A stretch of DNA of 34,126 nucleotides, taken from positions 4,725 to 38,850 of the forward strand of contig NZ_LMDI01000040.1 in assembly GCF_001425785.1 (NCBI RefSeq), given 5' to 3'. The stretch is from Rhizobacter sp. Root1221 (GTDB lineage: Bacteria > Pseudomonadota > Gammaproteobacteria > Burkholderiales > Burkholderiaceae_C). The position numbers and the translations under genes were made by a program. Positions 1 through 10,213 of the stretch are shown in pieces (position 1 is the stretch's first letter; each line of letters begins with the position of its first letter). The notes below the pieces were generated by a model, which saw only the letters and a program-made list of their open reading frames with translations, ran no database searches and had not been told where the DNA came from.

Positions 1-4
1 CACC

Positions 5-295
5 ATGGCCACCACGACCATCAACGATCTTCGAATGAGCCGTGCCCTGGACTACAAGGCCATGTCGTCCATCAAGGGCGCTGGCGGCGCGCCATGGGTC
101 TTCGGTGCCTTCCAGCCCTTCCTGCCCGAAAGCGCCCGGTTCGCGCCGATCGTCAATTTCTTCCAGACGAACAACACCTTCGTGGCCGATCAGTTGAACG
201 TGCAGTTCCAGACCATCGACATCAACAGTTCGGCAGCCAACGCGGTGATCAATGTCGTCGCAGGGCAGAACGCGGTGAACTTCAAACTCGGCTGA
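5..295 (+). CDS. Double-glycine-type leader peptide, probable substrate of the adjacent C39 ABC exporter
   Basis: A 96-residue protein of no family I recognise. Its N-terminus fits a C39-processed leader: Leu15, Met20, Ile23, Gly25 and Ala26 fall at -12, -7, -4, -2 and -1 relative to a cut after Ala26. That is the hydrophobic spacing and GG/GA/GS ending typical of double-glycine leaders. The predicted mature part (about 70 residues, starting Gly27-Gly28-Ala-Pro-Trp) has no cysteine, is rich in Asn, Gln, Phe and Val, and ends in stretches of alternating hydrophobic and polar residues that suggest beta strands. Its stop overlaps the start of the PP2C gene (TGATG), so the two are co-translated. 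The exporter operon with an intact C39 peptidase lies on the opposite strand from 11611 down to 1165. The ATG is only four bases from the window edge, so promoter and ribosome site are not visible. The substrate role is inferred from the leader and neighbours. Confidence 0.75.
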   Translation: MATTTINDLRMSRALDYKAMSSIKGAGGAPWVFGAFQPFLPESARFAPIVNFFQTNNTFVADQLNVQFQTIDINSSAANAVINVVAGQNAVNFKLG

Positions 296-1134
296 TGACA
301 CAACAGCAAACCCGCCCATTGGCAACGCCCATGCAAAGCCCAGCAAGCCTCACCCCGAGCGTGAGCATCGAACCCGGCCCCATCCGGTGGACCTCCGCCT
401 CCCGATCCCATCCCGGGATGGTCCGCGAGGTCAACGAGGATGCCTGCCTGGAGCTGCCCGAACGCGCGCTCTGGGCCGTCGCCGACGGCATGGGTGGGCA
501 TGCGCTGGGTGAGTTCGCGAGCCGCCTGGTCATCAGGAGCCTGGCCGACCTGCCCGCACCGCAAAGCCTGGCGCAGTACATCGACGATGCACACGAGTGC
601 TTGCAGGGCGCGAACCGGCGGCTTCGCTCAGAGGCGGCACAGCGTGACGTGCCGATCATCGGCACCACGATCGCCGCGCTGCTCGGGTCGGGGCGCCATG
701 CCGCGTGCCTGTGGGTCGGCGACAGCCGCGTTTACCTGTGCCGGGCCGGACGCCTGAGACAGCTGACCCGCGACCACAGCCAGATCGAAGCGGTCCGTTC
801 GCGGCGCCCCGCGAACTCGGACGATACGCTGCACCGTCCGCCTGCGAACCTGATCACCCGTGCGCTCGGCGCCGAGGACACGCTGGAGATCGATCGCGCG
901 ACCGTCGAGGTCGTCGACGGCGACGTCTTCCTGCTGTGCAGCGATGGCCTGAGCAACGAGGTCAGTGAACTGGCCATCGAGCAGGCGCTGCTGCCGGGCA
1001 ACTGCCGGCAAGCCGCCCAAACGCTGATCGACCTGGCGCTCCAGCAGGGTGGGCATGACAACATCACGGCCGTGGTGGTGCGCGCCGAGGACCTGTGCAG
1101 CCCTGACCGGACCGCGATGCTGCCGGTGATGTGA
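295..1134 (+). CDS. PP2C-family Ser/Thr protein phosphatase (PppA/Stp-like)
   Basis: A 279-residue soluble phosphatase expected to remove phosphate from Ser/Thr in the cytoplasm. The PP2C motifs appear in order: a VREVNED block (about 43-49), the metal-binding DGMGG (64-68), GTT before the core strands, a WVGDSRVYL block, a CSDGL block with Asp near 217, and GGHDNIT with Asp near 255, so the two-metal site looks complete. The open frame continues upstream, but the ATG at 295 overlaps the stop of the leader-peptide gene by one base and gives the normal family length. PP2C enzymes paired with a PpkA-type kinase and an FHA protein are standard regulators of type VI secretion. Here the kinase is at 14923-16326 and FHA proteins at 7681-10170 and 11751-12857. 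Being coupled to an export substrate instead of to the kinase is unusual. The residues before about 30 are low-complexity and probably disordered. Confidence 0.92.
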   Translation: MTQQQTRPLATPMQSPASLTPSVSIEPGPIRWTSASRSHPGMVREVNEDACLELPERALWAVADGMGGHALGEFASRLVIRSLADLPAPQSLAQYIDDAHECLQGANRRLRSEAAQRDVPIIGTTIAALLGSGRHAACLWVGDSRVYLCRAGRLRQLTRDHSQIEAVRSRRPANSDDTLHRPPANLITRALGAEDTLEIDRATVEVVDGDVFLLCSDGLSNEVSELAIEQALLPGNCRQAAQTLIDLALQQGGHDNITAVVVRAEDLCSPDRTAMLPVM

Positions 1135-1164
1135 AACCGGACGTCCAGGCAGCGCCGGACGGCC

Positions 1165-2462
<1,298 letters not shown>

Positions 2463-2466
<4 letters not shown>

Positions 2467-5400
2467 GCGGCACTCAACTGCTTCTGCACCAGTTGGTAGT
2501 ACATGCCGCGGCGCTCCACCAGCTCCTCGTGCCGCCCCTGTTCGACGATCGCGCCCTCGTAGAGCACGAGGATCTTGTCGGCGCGCATGATGGTGCTCAG
2601 GCGGTGCGCGATGATCACGGCGGTGCGGCCCTTCAGGATGTCGTGCATGTTGGCGATGATGTTGCTCTCGGACTGCGTGTCGAGCGCCGAGGTGGCCTCG
2701 TCGAACACCAGCAGGCGCGGATCGTGGTACAGCGCCCTGGCGATGCAGAGGCGCTGGATCTGGCCGCCGGACAGTCCCATGCCGCGCTCGCCCACCACCT
2801 GCTCGTAGCCGAGCGGCATCTTGGCGATGAACGGGTGCACGTCGGCCATCCGCGCCACCTCCTCGATGCGGCGGCGGTCCGGGGTCTCGTCGCCGCTGGC
2901 GATGTTCTCGGCGATGGTGCCCGAGAACAGCAGGTTGCTCTGCATCACGTAGCCGACCTGCGCGCGGTAGTACTCCTTGTCGATCACGCCAATGTCGTAG
3001 CCGTCCACGGTCAGCTTGCCTTCGGTGGGCGGGTAGAAGCCCACGAGCAGCTTGGCCAAGGTGGTCTTTCCCGAGCCGCTGCGGCCCACGATCGCGATCA
3101 GTTCGCCGGGTTTGATGTCCAGGCTGATGTTCTCCAGCACATAGGGCGTCTCGTCGCCGCCGTAGCGGAAGTAGACGCCGTCGAAGCGAATGTCCCCCTG
3201 CAGGTCGGGCAGCACCACGCGCGACGCCAGGTCCCCGGGCTTCTGCTCGGGCTCCAGGTCGAGCACGTCGCCGAGGCGTTCCATGGCAACGGCGGCGTCG
3301 TTCAACTGGCTCCACAGCCCGACCAGGCCCATCAACGGCGCCAGCACGCTGCCCATCAAGGCATTGAATGCGATCAGCTGGCCGATCGTCAGCTCGCGCG
3401 CCAGCACGAGGTTGGCGCCGGCCCACAGAATGGCGATGGTGGTGGCGGCGTTGAACAACTGCCCGGCCAGCCCCACCAGGATGCTGAAGGACTGCGAGCG
3501 GTAGGTCACGCCGAGCGCCTTGGCGTACTTCTTCTCCCACTTGAGGCGCACCGGGCGCTCGATGCCCATGCCCTTGACGGTCTCCACCCCGCCGAGCGCC
3601 TCCATCAGGTACGCCTTGGCATCGGTGCCCGCAGCGAACGATTCGCGCGCATAGCTCTTGATCTTCGGCGTCACGAGCACGGTGAGCACCAGGATCGGCA
3701 CGACGAAGGCGATGAGCAGCAGCGTCAGCTTCACGTTGTAGAGGAACATGACCGTGAAGTAGATGAAGATCATCAACAGGTTGAGCACGGTGGTGACGCT
3801 CGATTCCGTCAGGAAGGCCCGGATCGTCTGGTTCTCCTGGAAGCGCGCAAAGATGTCGCCGGTCTTGCGCTTGGCGAAGAACGAGTACGGCAGCGACAGC
3901 GTGTGCTTCAGGAACTGCGACATCATCGCGAAGTCGAGCTTGCGCACCATGAAGTTGGCCAGGAACGCCCGCGTCGTGGCCATCAGCTGCGTGAACACGT
4001 GCGAGATGATCAGGCCGGTGATCAGCAGGTGCAGCAGGTTCACGTTCTGGTGCACGATCACCCCGTCCAGGATGTTCTGGATGATCACCGGCGGGATGAT
4101 GCCCAGCATCTGGATCACGAACGTCGCCAGGAACAGGTGCACCAGGATCCTCTTGTAGGGCACCAGGTACCTGGCGAACCGCACCCAGGGCGAGCGTGAC
4201 GCGGCCACCTGCGCCATGTCCTGCCCGGCGGTGAACACCAGGCAGGTGCCGCTCCAACCGCGCTCGAATTCCTCGACGCTCAGCTTCTTGAAACCGACAG
4301 CCGGGTCCGCCACCCACACCTGGCGATTGGAGACGCCATACACCACCACATAGTGGTAGCCCTCCCAGTGCACGATGAGCGGCAGCTCGAAGCCGCGCAG
4401 CGAATCGAAGCTGCACTTCACGCCGCGCGTCGTGAAGCCGAGCGACTCGCCGGTGCGCGCCAGGCTCTCCAGGGTCGCACCCTGCGTCGTGACGTTCGCC
4501 AGCTCGCGCAGCTTGCCCAGGGTCATGTTGATGCCGTAGTGCTTGCAGATCATCGCCAGGCAGGCCGCGCCGCAATCCATCTCCTCGGCCTGCTCGACCC
4601 AGGCAAAGCGCTGGATGACCTTCTCGCCCAGCTCGGGCCTGGACTTCAGGTCGAGCATCACCGGCTGCTTGCGCCGTTCGGCAACCTTTTTCTGCCGCTG
4701 CAATTCCCGGTCGATGAGCCGCACCCGCTCTTCCAGCGCCTCACGCACCTTCGGGTTGCGTTCGAGGATGAAATGAGCGGTCTTCTCCGGGATCACCAGC
4801 AGCGCGGTGTCGGTGTTGGCGATCACCGATGCGGCCTGCTCCTGGCGCATCAGGCAGGCTTTTTCGCCGAAGGTGTCGCCCTGCCGCAGCGTGGCCAGCG
4901 GGTACTCCGTGCCTTCTTCGTGGCGCACGACGCGCACCTCCCCGTGGCGCACCACGTACAGCCTGCGGTCCTCCCGGGAGTCCTGCTTCAGGATTTCCTT
5001 GCCGGCGCCCACCTGCTTGACGCCCACGCTGCGGATGAATCCCTCGAGCTCGCTCTTGTCGACCTTGCCCCGCAGGTCGAACAACTGGCTGATCAATCCG
5101 CCCGCCGTGCTGATCGCCACGCGGCCCGCGACGAACGCGCGGGCCGCCGGATTGCCGGCAACAACGGGCGCGACGACATCGCGCGGAATGCACAGCAACT
5201 CGGTCTTTGCCGATGCACGCGCCGACGACTCATGCCGGTAGTCCCGCAGCATGACGATCTCGGCAAAGACTTCGCCCACCTTGCGCACGCCCATGCTGAT
5301 CTCTTTGCCGCTCTCCTCGGTGAAAACGCGGATCGAGCCCGACTTCACGATGAACACGCCGTCGGCCGGCTCGCCGGCGCTGCAGACGGTGTCGCCGAAC

Positions 5401-5519
5401 GAGAGAAACCGTGATTGCGCGCCCGCGGACAAGCGATCGATCTCGTCCCGCGTGAACACGGAGAACAGGTCCACCGATGCCAGGAAATCGGCGTGCGAGG
5501 GCAGCTTTTGCGCATCCAT
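2463..5519 (-). CDS. ABC exporter with two cNMP-binding-like domains and a C39 leader peptidase
   Basis: A 1018-residue inner-membrane peptidase-containing ABC transporter. Two cyclic-nucleotide-binding-like domains come first (about 15-115 and 145-245). A C39 peptidase follows (about 303-430) with Gln310, Cys316 in DCGAAC, His389 in the YHYVVVYG block and Asp405 in VADP, so the catalytic set is intact. A six-helix exporter domain spans about 445-745. The ATPase has Walker A GRSGSGKTT (812-820), LSGGQ (916-920), Walker B LLVFDE (936-941) and the switch His972. In both cNMP modules the glycine-glutamate turn is recognisable, but the arginine that normally holds the cyclic phosphate appears replaced, so nucleotide binding is doubtful. 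The architecture resembles HetC-type exporters of cyanobacteria. Family knowledge says C39 exporters cut double-glycine leaders during export; the peptide at 5-295 is the obvious candidate. The isomerase gene ends 13 bases upstream, and the activator gene overlaps its stop. Confidence 0.95.
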
Positions 5520-5532
5520 GGGCGTGGCGGGC

Positions 5533-6285
5533 CTAGCAGGCCTCGATGACGTGTTCCTGCGCCCTGGCGCGCAGCCATTCCTCGTGCAGCAGCCGCCGCA
5601 CCTCGGTGGCCGTGTCGTCGTCGAGCCGGGCCGGATGCTTCGCGTTGACCCGGAAGATCTCGAACACCGTCCGGTCCGGCGATGCGAACGGCCCGAGCAG
5701 TTCGCCGACCGCGGCGTTGAACACCTTGGCCTCGATGTCGGTCCGGAGCGAGCCGCGCAGCACCTTGCCGATCAGGCCACCGTGCTCGCGCGTATCGGCG
5801 ATCGAATGCTCGCGGGCCATCTCGTCGAAGCTGTCCGGGTCGTCGGCGAGCACGGAGATCATCTCCTTGGCCTTGCCTTCGGCGTCGAGGACGATGTGGC
5901 TGACCTCGATGCTGTCGAACCTCGGCGAGTTGAGCTTGAAGTACGTCTGCACGGTCTGCTCGCTGCACACGTGCGCCATCATCTTCTCCTGGTACAGGCC
6001 GTCGATGAGGAACGCCTCGAACTCCTCCAGGCCCACGTGCAGCGCGTCGAGGTACTTGTTCGTGTCGGACGCCCGATGCAGGCCGCGCACCCGGCGAAAC
6101 TGGTCGGCGCGTTCCTGGATTTCCGCCTCCGACACGCGCAGGCCTTGCTTCTTCGCCGCCTGCACCGTGATGCGGTCCCTGACGAGTTGCTCGATGAGCC
6201 CCTCGAACTGCCCGTTCAGCTTCAACGTCTGCAGGAACTCTGCGACGCTGATGGCGCCGTCATCGATTTTCACGAGTGTCGTCAT
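5533..6285 (-). CDS. Parvulin-like (PpiC/SurA-type) peptidylprolyl isomerase, cytoplasmic
   Basis: A 250-residue protein with a helical N-terminal half resembling the chaperone part of SurA/PrsA proteins (about 1-115) and a rotamase-type domain (about 120-225) including IEVSHIVL, a FDEMAREHS block and a GG-L-G turn. The ATG at 6285 is chosen over an upstream one because AAAGGAG lies about eight bases before it. No signal peptide or membrane segment is visible, so it should stay in the cytoplasm, unlike SurA. Genes of this kind sit between the HlyD and ABC genes in other C39-exporter operons, where they are thought to keep the precursor export-competent. That role is an inference here. The gene lies 44 bases after the HlyD gene and 13 before the exporter gene. 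Confidence 0.88.
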   Translation of the reverse strand: MTTLVKIDDGAISVAEFLQTLKLNGQFEGLIEQLVRDRITVQAAKKQGLRVSEAEIQERADQFRRVRGLHRASDTNKYLDALHVGLEEFEAFLIDGLYQEKMMAHVCSEQTVQTYFKLNSPRFDSIEVSHIVLDAEGKAKEMISVLADDPDSFDEMAREHSIADTREHGGLIGKVLRGSLRTDIEAKVFNAAVGELLGPFASPDRTVFEIFRVNAKHPARLDDDTATEVRRLLHEEWLRARAQEHVIEAC

Positions 6286-6329
6286 TTCAGCCGCTCCTTT
6301 GGCGTTGAACACGATGTTGCCGGCGGCGC

Positions 6330-7703
6330 TCAGCCGCCAATCTGCCGGAAGGGATCCAGCGCGAGATCGATCAGGCGCCGCTCGCGCACGACGACCTCCG
6401 CCGTTGCTGTCATGCCGTAGCGCAGCGGGTACTTCTTGTCCTCGACGAGGTAGTGGTCCCGCTCCAGCGTCACGCGGCCCTCATAGACCGGCTGCTTGGT
6501 CAGCGGCGCCGTTTTCGTGGCCGGAGAGATGTATTCCAGCGTGCCGTTGACGAGCCCGTAACGCTGATACGCGAACGCGCTGAACTTCAGCTTGACCGGC
6601 AGGCCTTCGCGCAGGAAGGCCCGGTCCTGCTCGGCGATCTCGATGCGCACCACGGGGCGCGCGCCGCGCGGCGCGATGCCACCCAACGGCGTGTTGGCCT
6701 GGATCTTGTCCCCGGGTTGGGTGGACGTCACATCCGTGACGACACCGGACACCGGTGCGAGGATCAGCAGGAAGTTGTCCTTGTCGATGTTCTCGAAACG
6801 CACGCGGGCGGCGGAATCGGCCGTCAGGCGCGCGGCCTGCAGTTGCAGGCGCAGCTTTTCCTCGACCGTGGCGAGTTCGTTCGTCGCGGCCTCGTACTGC
6901 AGCCGAAGCCTGCCCAGCTCCTGGCCGCTCGATTCGACCTGGGCCCGGGCCGACGAGAGTTCCTGGGACTGCCGCGCGCTCAGTTCGCCGAGCCTCGATT
7001 GCGCCACCCGCTGGGCATTCTCGGCGGCCCGCAACGCGTTTCTCTTGGCGTCGAGCTGCAGCTGCGAAATGCCGCCACCGCCGGGCGTCGAGAACACGCG
7101 TTCGAACTTCTCGGTCTCGGCCTTGGCCGCGTCGCGCGCACGACGCGCTTCATCGAGGTTCGTGCGTGCCTCGTCGACCTGCGCCCTCTGCGCTTGCGCC
7201 AGCTGCGTGGTTCCGAGGGCGAGCCGCTTCCCGTGTTGCTGCTCTTCCAGCTCCATCGCCTGCCGCAAGGTCGCGGCCCGTCGCTCCAGCAGCGCCTTCT
7301 TCTCCGGGAACTGGCGCCATTCCCGTTCTGCGTCCTCGAGCTTCAACTGCGCCTGCTGGGCGTTGGTGGCCGCTTCGATCGCGCCCCTGGCGTTGAGCCT
7401 GGCCAGCACATCGCCCTTGGACACCGGCTGGCCCTCGGCAATGTAGAGGTTGGCCAGTTCGCCGTCGACGGGCGCGTAGAAGCGCCTGAGCTCCGAGTCG
7501 GGCTGCAGCGCACCTTGCGCCGTCACGATCACATCGGCGCGGCCGATGAACGACCAGGCCAGCCCGCAAAGCACCAGCCCGATCATGGTGTAGATGACCG
7601 CGTGCAGGATGCGCCACGGTTCCGCGGTCAGGATGGCGATGCCCTCGGTGCTGTGGTCGCCGAGCGCCTCGGTGAGGGGTCTAAGGCGATTTGGGTGCGT
7701 CAT
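6330..7703 (-). CDS. HlyD-family periplasmic adaptor (membrane fusion protein)
   Basis: A 457-residue adaptor expected to bridge the ABC exporter and the outer-membrane channel. After about 30 cytoplasmic residues there is one membrane segment (about 32-52), then a split lipoyl-type domain (a YAPVDGELANLYIAEGQ block near 75 and a LAPVSGVVTDV block near 310). Between these lies a long Glu/Ala/Arg/Gln-rich coiled-coil hairpin (about 110-290), followed by a beta-barrel domain. The C-terminus contains the RYGMTATAEVVVRER sequence typical of the family. The first 23 bases overlap the end of the FHA gene, which argues for coupled translation. Family knowledge places it in type I secretion; the neighbours supply the other two parts of the pump. 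Confidence 0.94.
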   Translation of the reverse strand: MTHPNRLRPLTEALGDHSTEGIAILTAEPWRILHAVIYTMIGLVLCGLAWSFIGRADVIVTAQGALQPDSELRRFYAPVDGELANLYIAEGQPVSKGDVLARLNARGAIEAATNAQQAQLKLEDAEREWRQFPEKKALLERRAATLRQAMELEEQQHGKRLALGTTQLAQAQRAQVDEARTNLDEARRARDAAKAETEKFERVFSTPGGGGISQLQLDAKRNALRAAENAQRVAQSRLGELSARQSQELSSARAQVESSGQELGRLRLQYEAATNELATVEEKLRLQLQAARLTADSAARVRFENIDKDNFLLILAPVSGVVTDVTSTQPGDKIQANTPLGGIAPRGARPVVRIEIAEQDRAFLREGLPVKLKFSAFAYQRYGLVNGTLEYISPATKTAPLTKQPVYEGRVTLERDHYLVEDKKYPLRYGMTATAEVVVRERRLIDLALDPFRQIGG

Positions 7704-10170
7704 CGTTCGACTCTCCCAGCAGTGCCAGCTTGGCCTTGATCAGCTCCGGCGCGAGGACATTGCGCAACTCCAGCAACGCGTTGCGCTGCTGTTCCGCCTC
7801 AACCTTGATCTCGTCGTCGATTGTGCGCCACTGCGCGGGCGAAACCGCATCCACTTGCGCGTAGATCTGCATGGCCAGTTGCGCCTGGCGTCTCGCGTCG
7901 GACAGCAAGCGGGCGCGGGTCCGGAAGGTATTCGAGATCGTGGTCTCGACCCGCTGCGCGGCCTCGATCACGCCGGCATTCCGATACTCCTGCCACAGCG
8001 CCCTCGCCCGGTTCATCGACTCTTGCGCGCGCACGAGCGCCTTGTCCTTTTGCAACGCCAGGTCCGCCTGGGTGGCGCGCGCGAAGTAGACGTCCTCCTC
8101 GGGATCGAGCACGGCGCGAAACGCCAGCAGTTGCTCCGCGTAGCCACTCTCCCCCTGCGACTGCTGCAACGCCGCGAACTGCGCCAGGACCGCTTGCCTG
8201 CGCGCCAGTTCACCAGCAACCGCTTCCGCCCAGGGGCCGGCCGCGATCTTCTGCAAGCTGGCGAGCGATTCGGTGGCCCTGCCCTCCTTCCAGGGCTGCG
8301 TGGCGTCCGCGTACTGCTTGACGAGCTCCTCGCCAGGAAGCTGCCGGCCCACGCCCATCGCGCGAAAGCCTTCCTGGAACGGCGGCGTCGTGAAACGCGC
8401 CTTGAGCACCACGGAAAACACCCGTCCGGACTTGCGGGTGCGCGCCTCCCTCTTGATCTCGATGTAACGCGCCAGGTCCTGGCGCACGTCGTCCAACCCG
8501 CCGAGCCCGGGGTACTTCTCCGCGGTCTCTTTCAGCACCGCTTCCAGCACCTGCGGGTTGTCCCGGTCCAGCTCCGTGGCGATGCTGGCCTTCAGGCGTT
8601 CGATGGCCGCCAGGTACACGGTGGCGTCGCTTTGCAACTTGCGCAGATGGGTCAGCGCCTCGGCATACGGTGCAGCGAACTGCGGCACGTGAGACGCGAT
8701 CCGCGCGAGGGCACGCTGGTGCTCGCCCGTGTTGTCGTTCCATCGCCCGATCAGCGCGGCGATGCTGTCTTCGTCGACGTAGATGCGGATCGGTGCATCC
8801 GGTCCGCCGCGAACGCTGACCAGGCGTTCGAGGTTGCCCAGCCATTCCAGCTCGCCCACCAGTGGGCGCAGATCGGGATTGCGGATGCCGAGCTCCGACA
8901 GGCCGGCGAGCACGGCCTCGGCGCCCTTGAAGTCGCGCGCCTGCAGTTTCGTGAGCCAGGCAGGCACGTTCGCCTTGAGGGCGGCTTCGGTGGCGAGCGC
9001 CTTGAGTTCGGCATCGTCCGGGCGCTGTTCGAGGTACTCGTTCGCGAGCGATGCGGCCTGCGCATACTCGCCGCGCGCAACAGCGTCCTTCAGTTCGCGC
9101 TCGGGCGCGCCCCGCAGGTACAGCGCCAGGGCGGCCCCCCCCAGCACGGCCACGATCGCCGCGCCCTTCCACCAGCTGCGCCACGTGCGCTCGTGCTCGG
9201 CGCCGGCAAAGAGTGCCACGAGTTCGGACAACAGCACCGCGCTTCGTCCGCGCGACCTGCGCCGGGCGGGTTCCTTGGCCGGGACGTCGGGCACTGTCGA
9301 GCCGGTGGGTTCGAAGCCCTCGCTCGGCGTCTCATCGACGCAGAAGATGTCGAGGAACGAGGTGGGGGCCACCACGAAGGTCGTCTTGTCGCTGGCAGCC
9401 GGTGCGACGTCCGCGGTTTTCCGCTCGGCAGGCTTGTTCTGGGGAACCTGCGCGCGGGCGCCGGGATGGGTGGGCTCGATCCCGGCTTCCTTGCTGATGC
9501 TGACCCGGTAGGTGAAATGATCGCCGCCGAAAGCGAGCAGCATGCCGTCTTCCAGGGGCACGGCGTGCTCCTGCAGCCGAAGGCCATCGACGAAGGTGCC
9601 GTTGGAGCTGTCGAGATCTTCGATGCAGGCGCCGCCGTCCTTCCGGAAAATGTGCGCATGGCGCCGCGACAGGAAACTCAACTGCCGGCCGTGCTCGTTC
9701 TGGTATTGCGAAAACGTCGCGTCGTTCTTGCTGACGAGGAACGGAAAACGTGTGATGACGATCGGGTGGAGCCCCGAGCCGGTGGACGCGGGCGTCAACG
9801 TGAGGCTGAAGCCTTCGGCGGTGCTTCGGGGGTTGCGGGCGCGCGGCACGATCTCCACGCGGTACGAGAGCACGCCACCGAAGCAGACTTCGTCGCCATC
9901 GCGCAGCCGGCACGGTACCTGTGCGATGGCGGCGCGGTTGACGGTCGTCCCGTTCCGGCTGTCCAGGTCCGCCAGGTAGACGACACCCTCCTCGCAGAAG
10001 ATCCTGGCGTGCCGGCGCGACAGCATCTCGAGAATGTCGTGCGCGTAGGACGCGAAGGGCTGCTCGGTGCGCCCAACGGCGAACACGCTGCCGTCGATGC
10101 GAATCTCGCCCAGCTCCGGTCGGGACAGGGGCTTGAGCACAATGTCGAGATCGTGCGTGGTCGCCTGCAT
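7681..10170 (-). CDS. Membrane protein with two N-terminal FHA domains and a large helical periplasmic region
   Basis: An 829-residue protein. FHA domain 1 (about 8-105) has the GR (33-34), SRRH (51-54) and SRNGT (71-75) signature of phosphothreonine binding. FHA domain 2 (about 122-225) has SRRH (168-171) and SSNGT (188-192) but lacks a clear leading GR. A linker follows, then one membrane segment (about 335-353) and some 475 mostly helical, repeat-like residues predicted to be periplasmic. It sits between the TolC-type and HlyD genes of a type I exporter operon, which is not standard. It may tether phosphorylated partners, made by the kinase at 14923 and reversed by the PP2C at 295, to the export machine. 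The start is uncertain: the ATG at 10170 begins just before the first FHA strand; an ATG at 10227 with AAGG ahead of it, overlapping the upstream gene by 14 bases, would add 19 residues. Confidence 0.88.
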   Translation of the reverse strand: MQATTHDLDIVLKPLSRPELGEIRIDGSVFAVGRTEQPFASYAHDILEMLSRRHARIFCEEGVVYLADLDSRNGTTVNRAAIAQVPCRLRDGDEVCFGGVLSYRVEIVPRARNPRSTAEGFSLTLTPASTGSGLHPIVITRFPFLVSKNDATFSQYQNEHGRQLSFLSRRHAHIFRKDGGACIEDLDSSNGTFVDGLRLQEHAVPLEDGMLLAFGGDHFTYRVSISKEAGIEPTHPGARAQVPQNKPAERKTADVAPAASDKTTFVVAPTSFLDIFCVDETPSEGFEPTGSTVPDVPAKEPARRRSRGRSAVLLSELVALFAGAEHERTWRSWWKGAAIVAVLGGAALALYLRGAPERELKDAVARGEYAQAASLANEYLEQRPDDAELKALATEAALKANVPAWLTKLQARDFKGAEAVLAGLSELGIRNPDLRPLVGELEWLGNLERLVSVRGGPDAPIRIYVDEDSIAALIGRWNDNTGEHQRALARIASHVPQFAAPYAEALTHLRKLQSDATVYLAAIERLKASIATELDRDNPQVLEAVLKETAEKYPGLGGLDDVRQDLARYIEIKREARTRKSGRVFSVVLKARFTTPPFQEGFRAMGVGRQLPGEELVKQYADATQPWKEGRATESLASLQKIAAGPWAEAVAGELARRQAVLAQFAALQQSQGESGYAEQLLAFRAVLDPEEDVYFARATQADLALQKDKALVRAQESMNRARALWQEYRNAGVIEAAQRVETTISNTFRTRARLLSDARRQAQLAMQIYAQVDAVSPAQWRTIDDEIKVEAEQQRNALLELRNVLAPELIKAKLALLGESNDDAPKSP

Positions 10171-10213
10171 GCCACCGATCCGTTCGTCGCGCGCCGGACT
10201 GGGCGAGGGCCGC

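Noticed and set aside
83-88. Cleavage of the leader peptide after Gly27-Gly28.
   Set aside because: With that register the -4, -7 and -12 positions are Gly25, Ser22 and Tyr17, which breaks the hydrophobic pattern; cutting after Gly25-Ala26 fits it.
2467-4575. An open - strand frame running straight into the sigma-54 activator, which would give a protein of over 1100 residues.
   Set aside because: It is an out-of-frame reading of the ABC exporter, full of Arg/Gly/Ala with no domain, and the activator has its own ATG overlapping the exporter stop.
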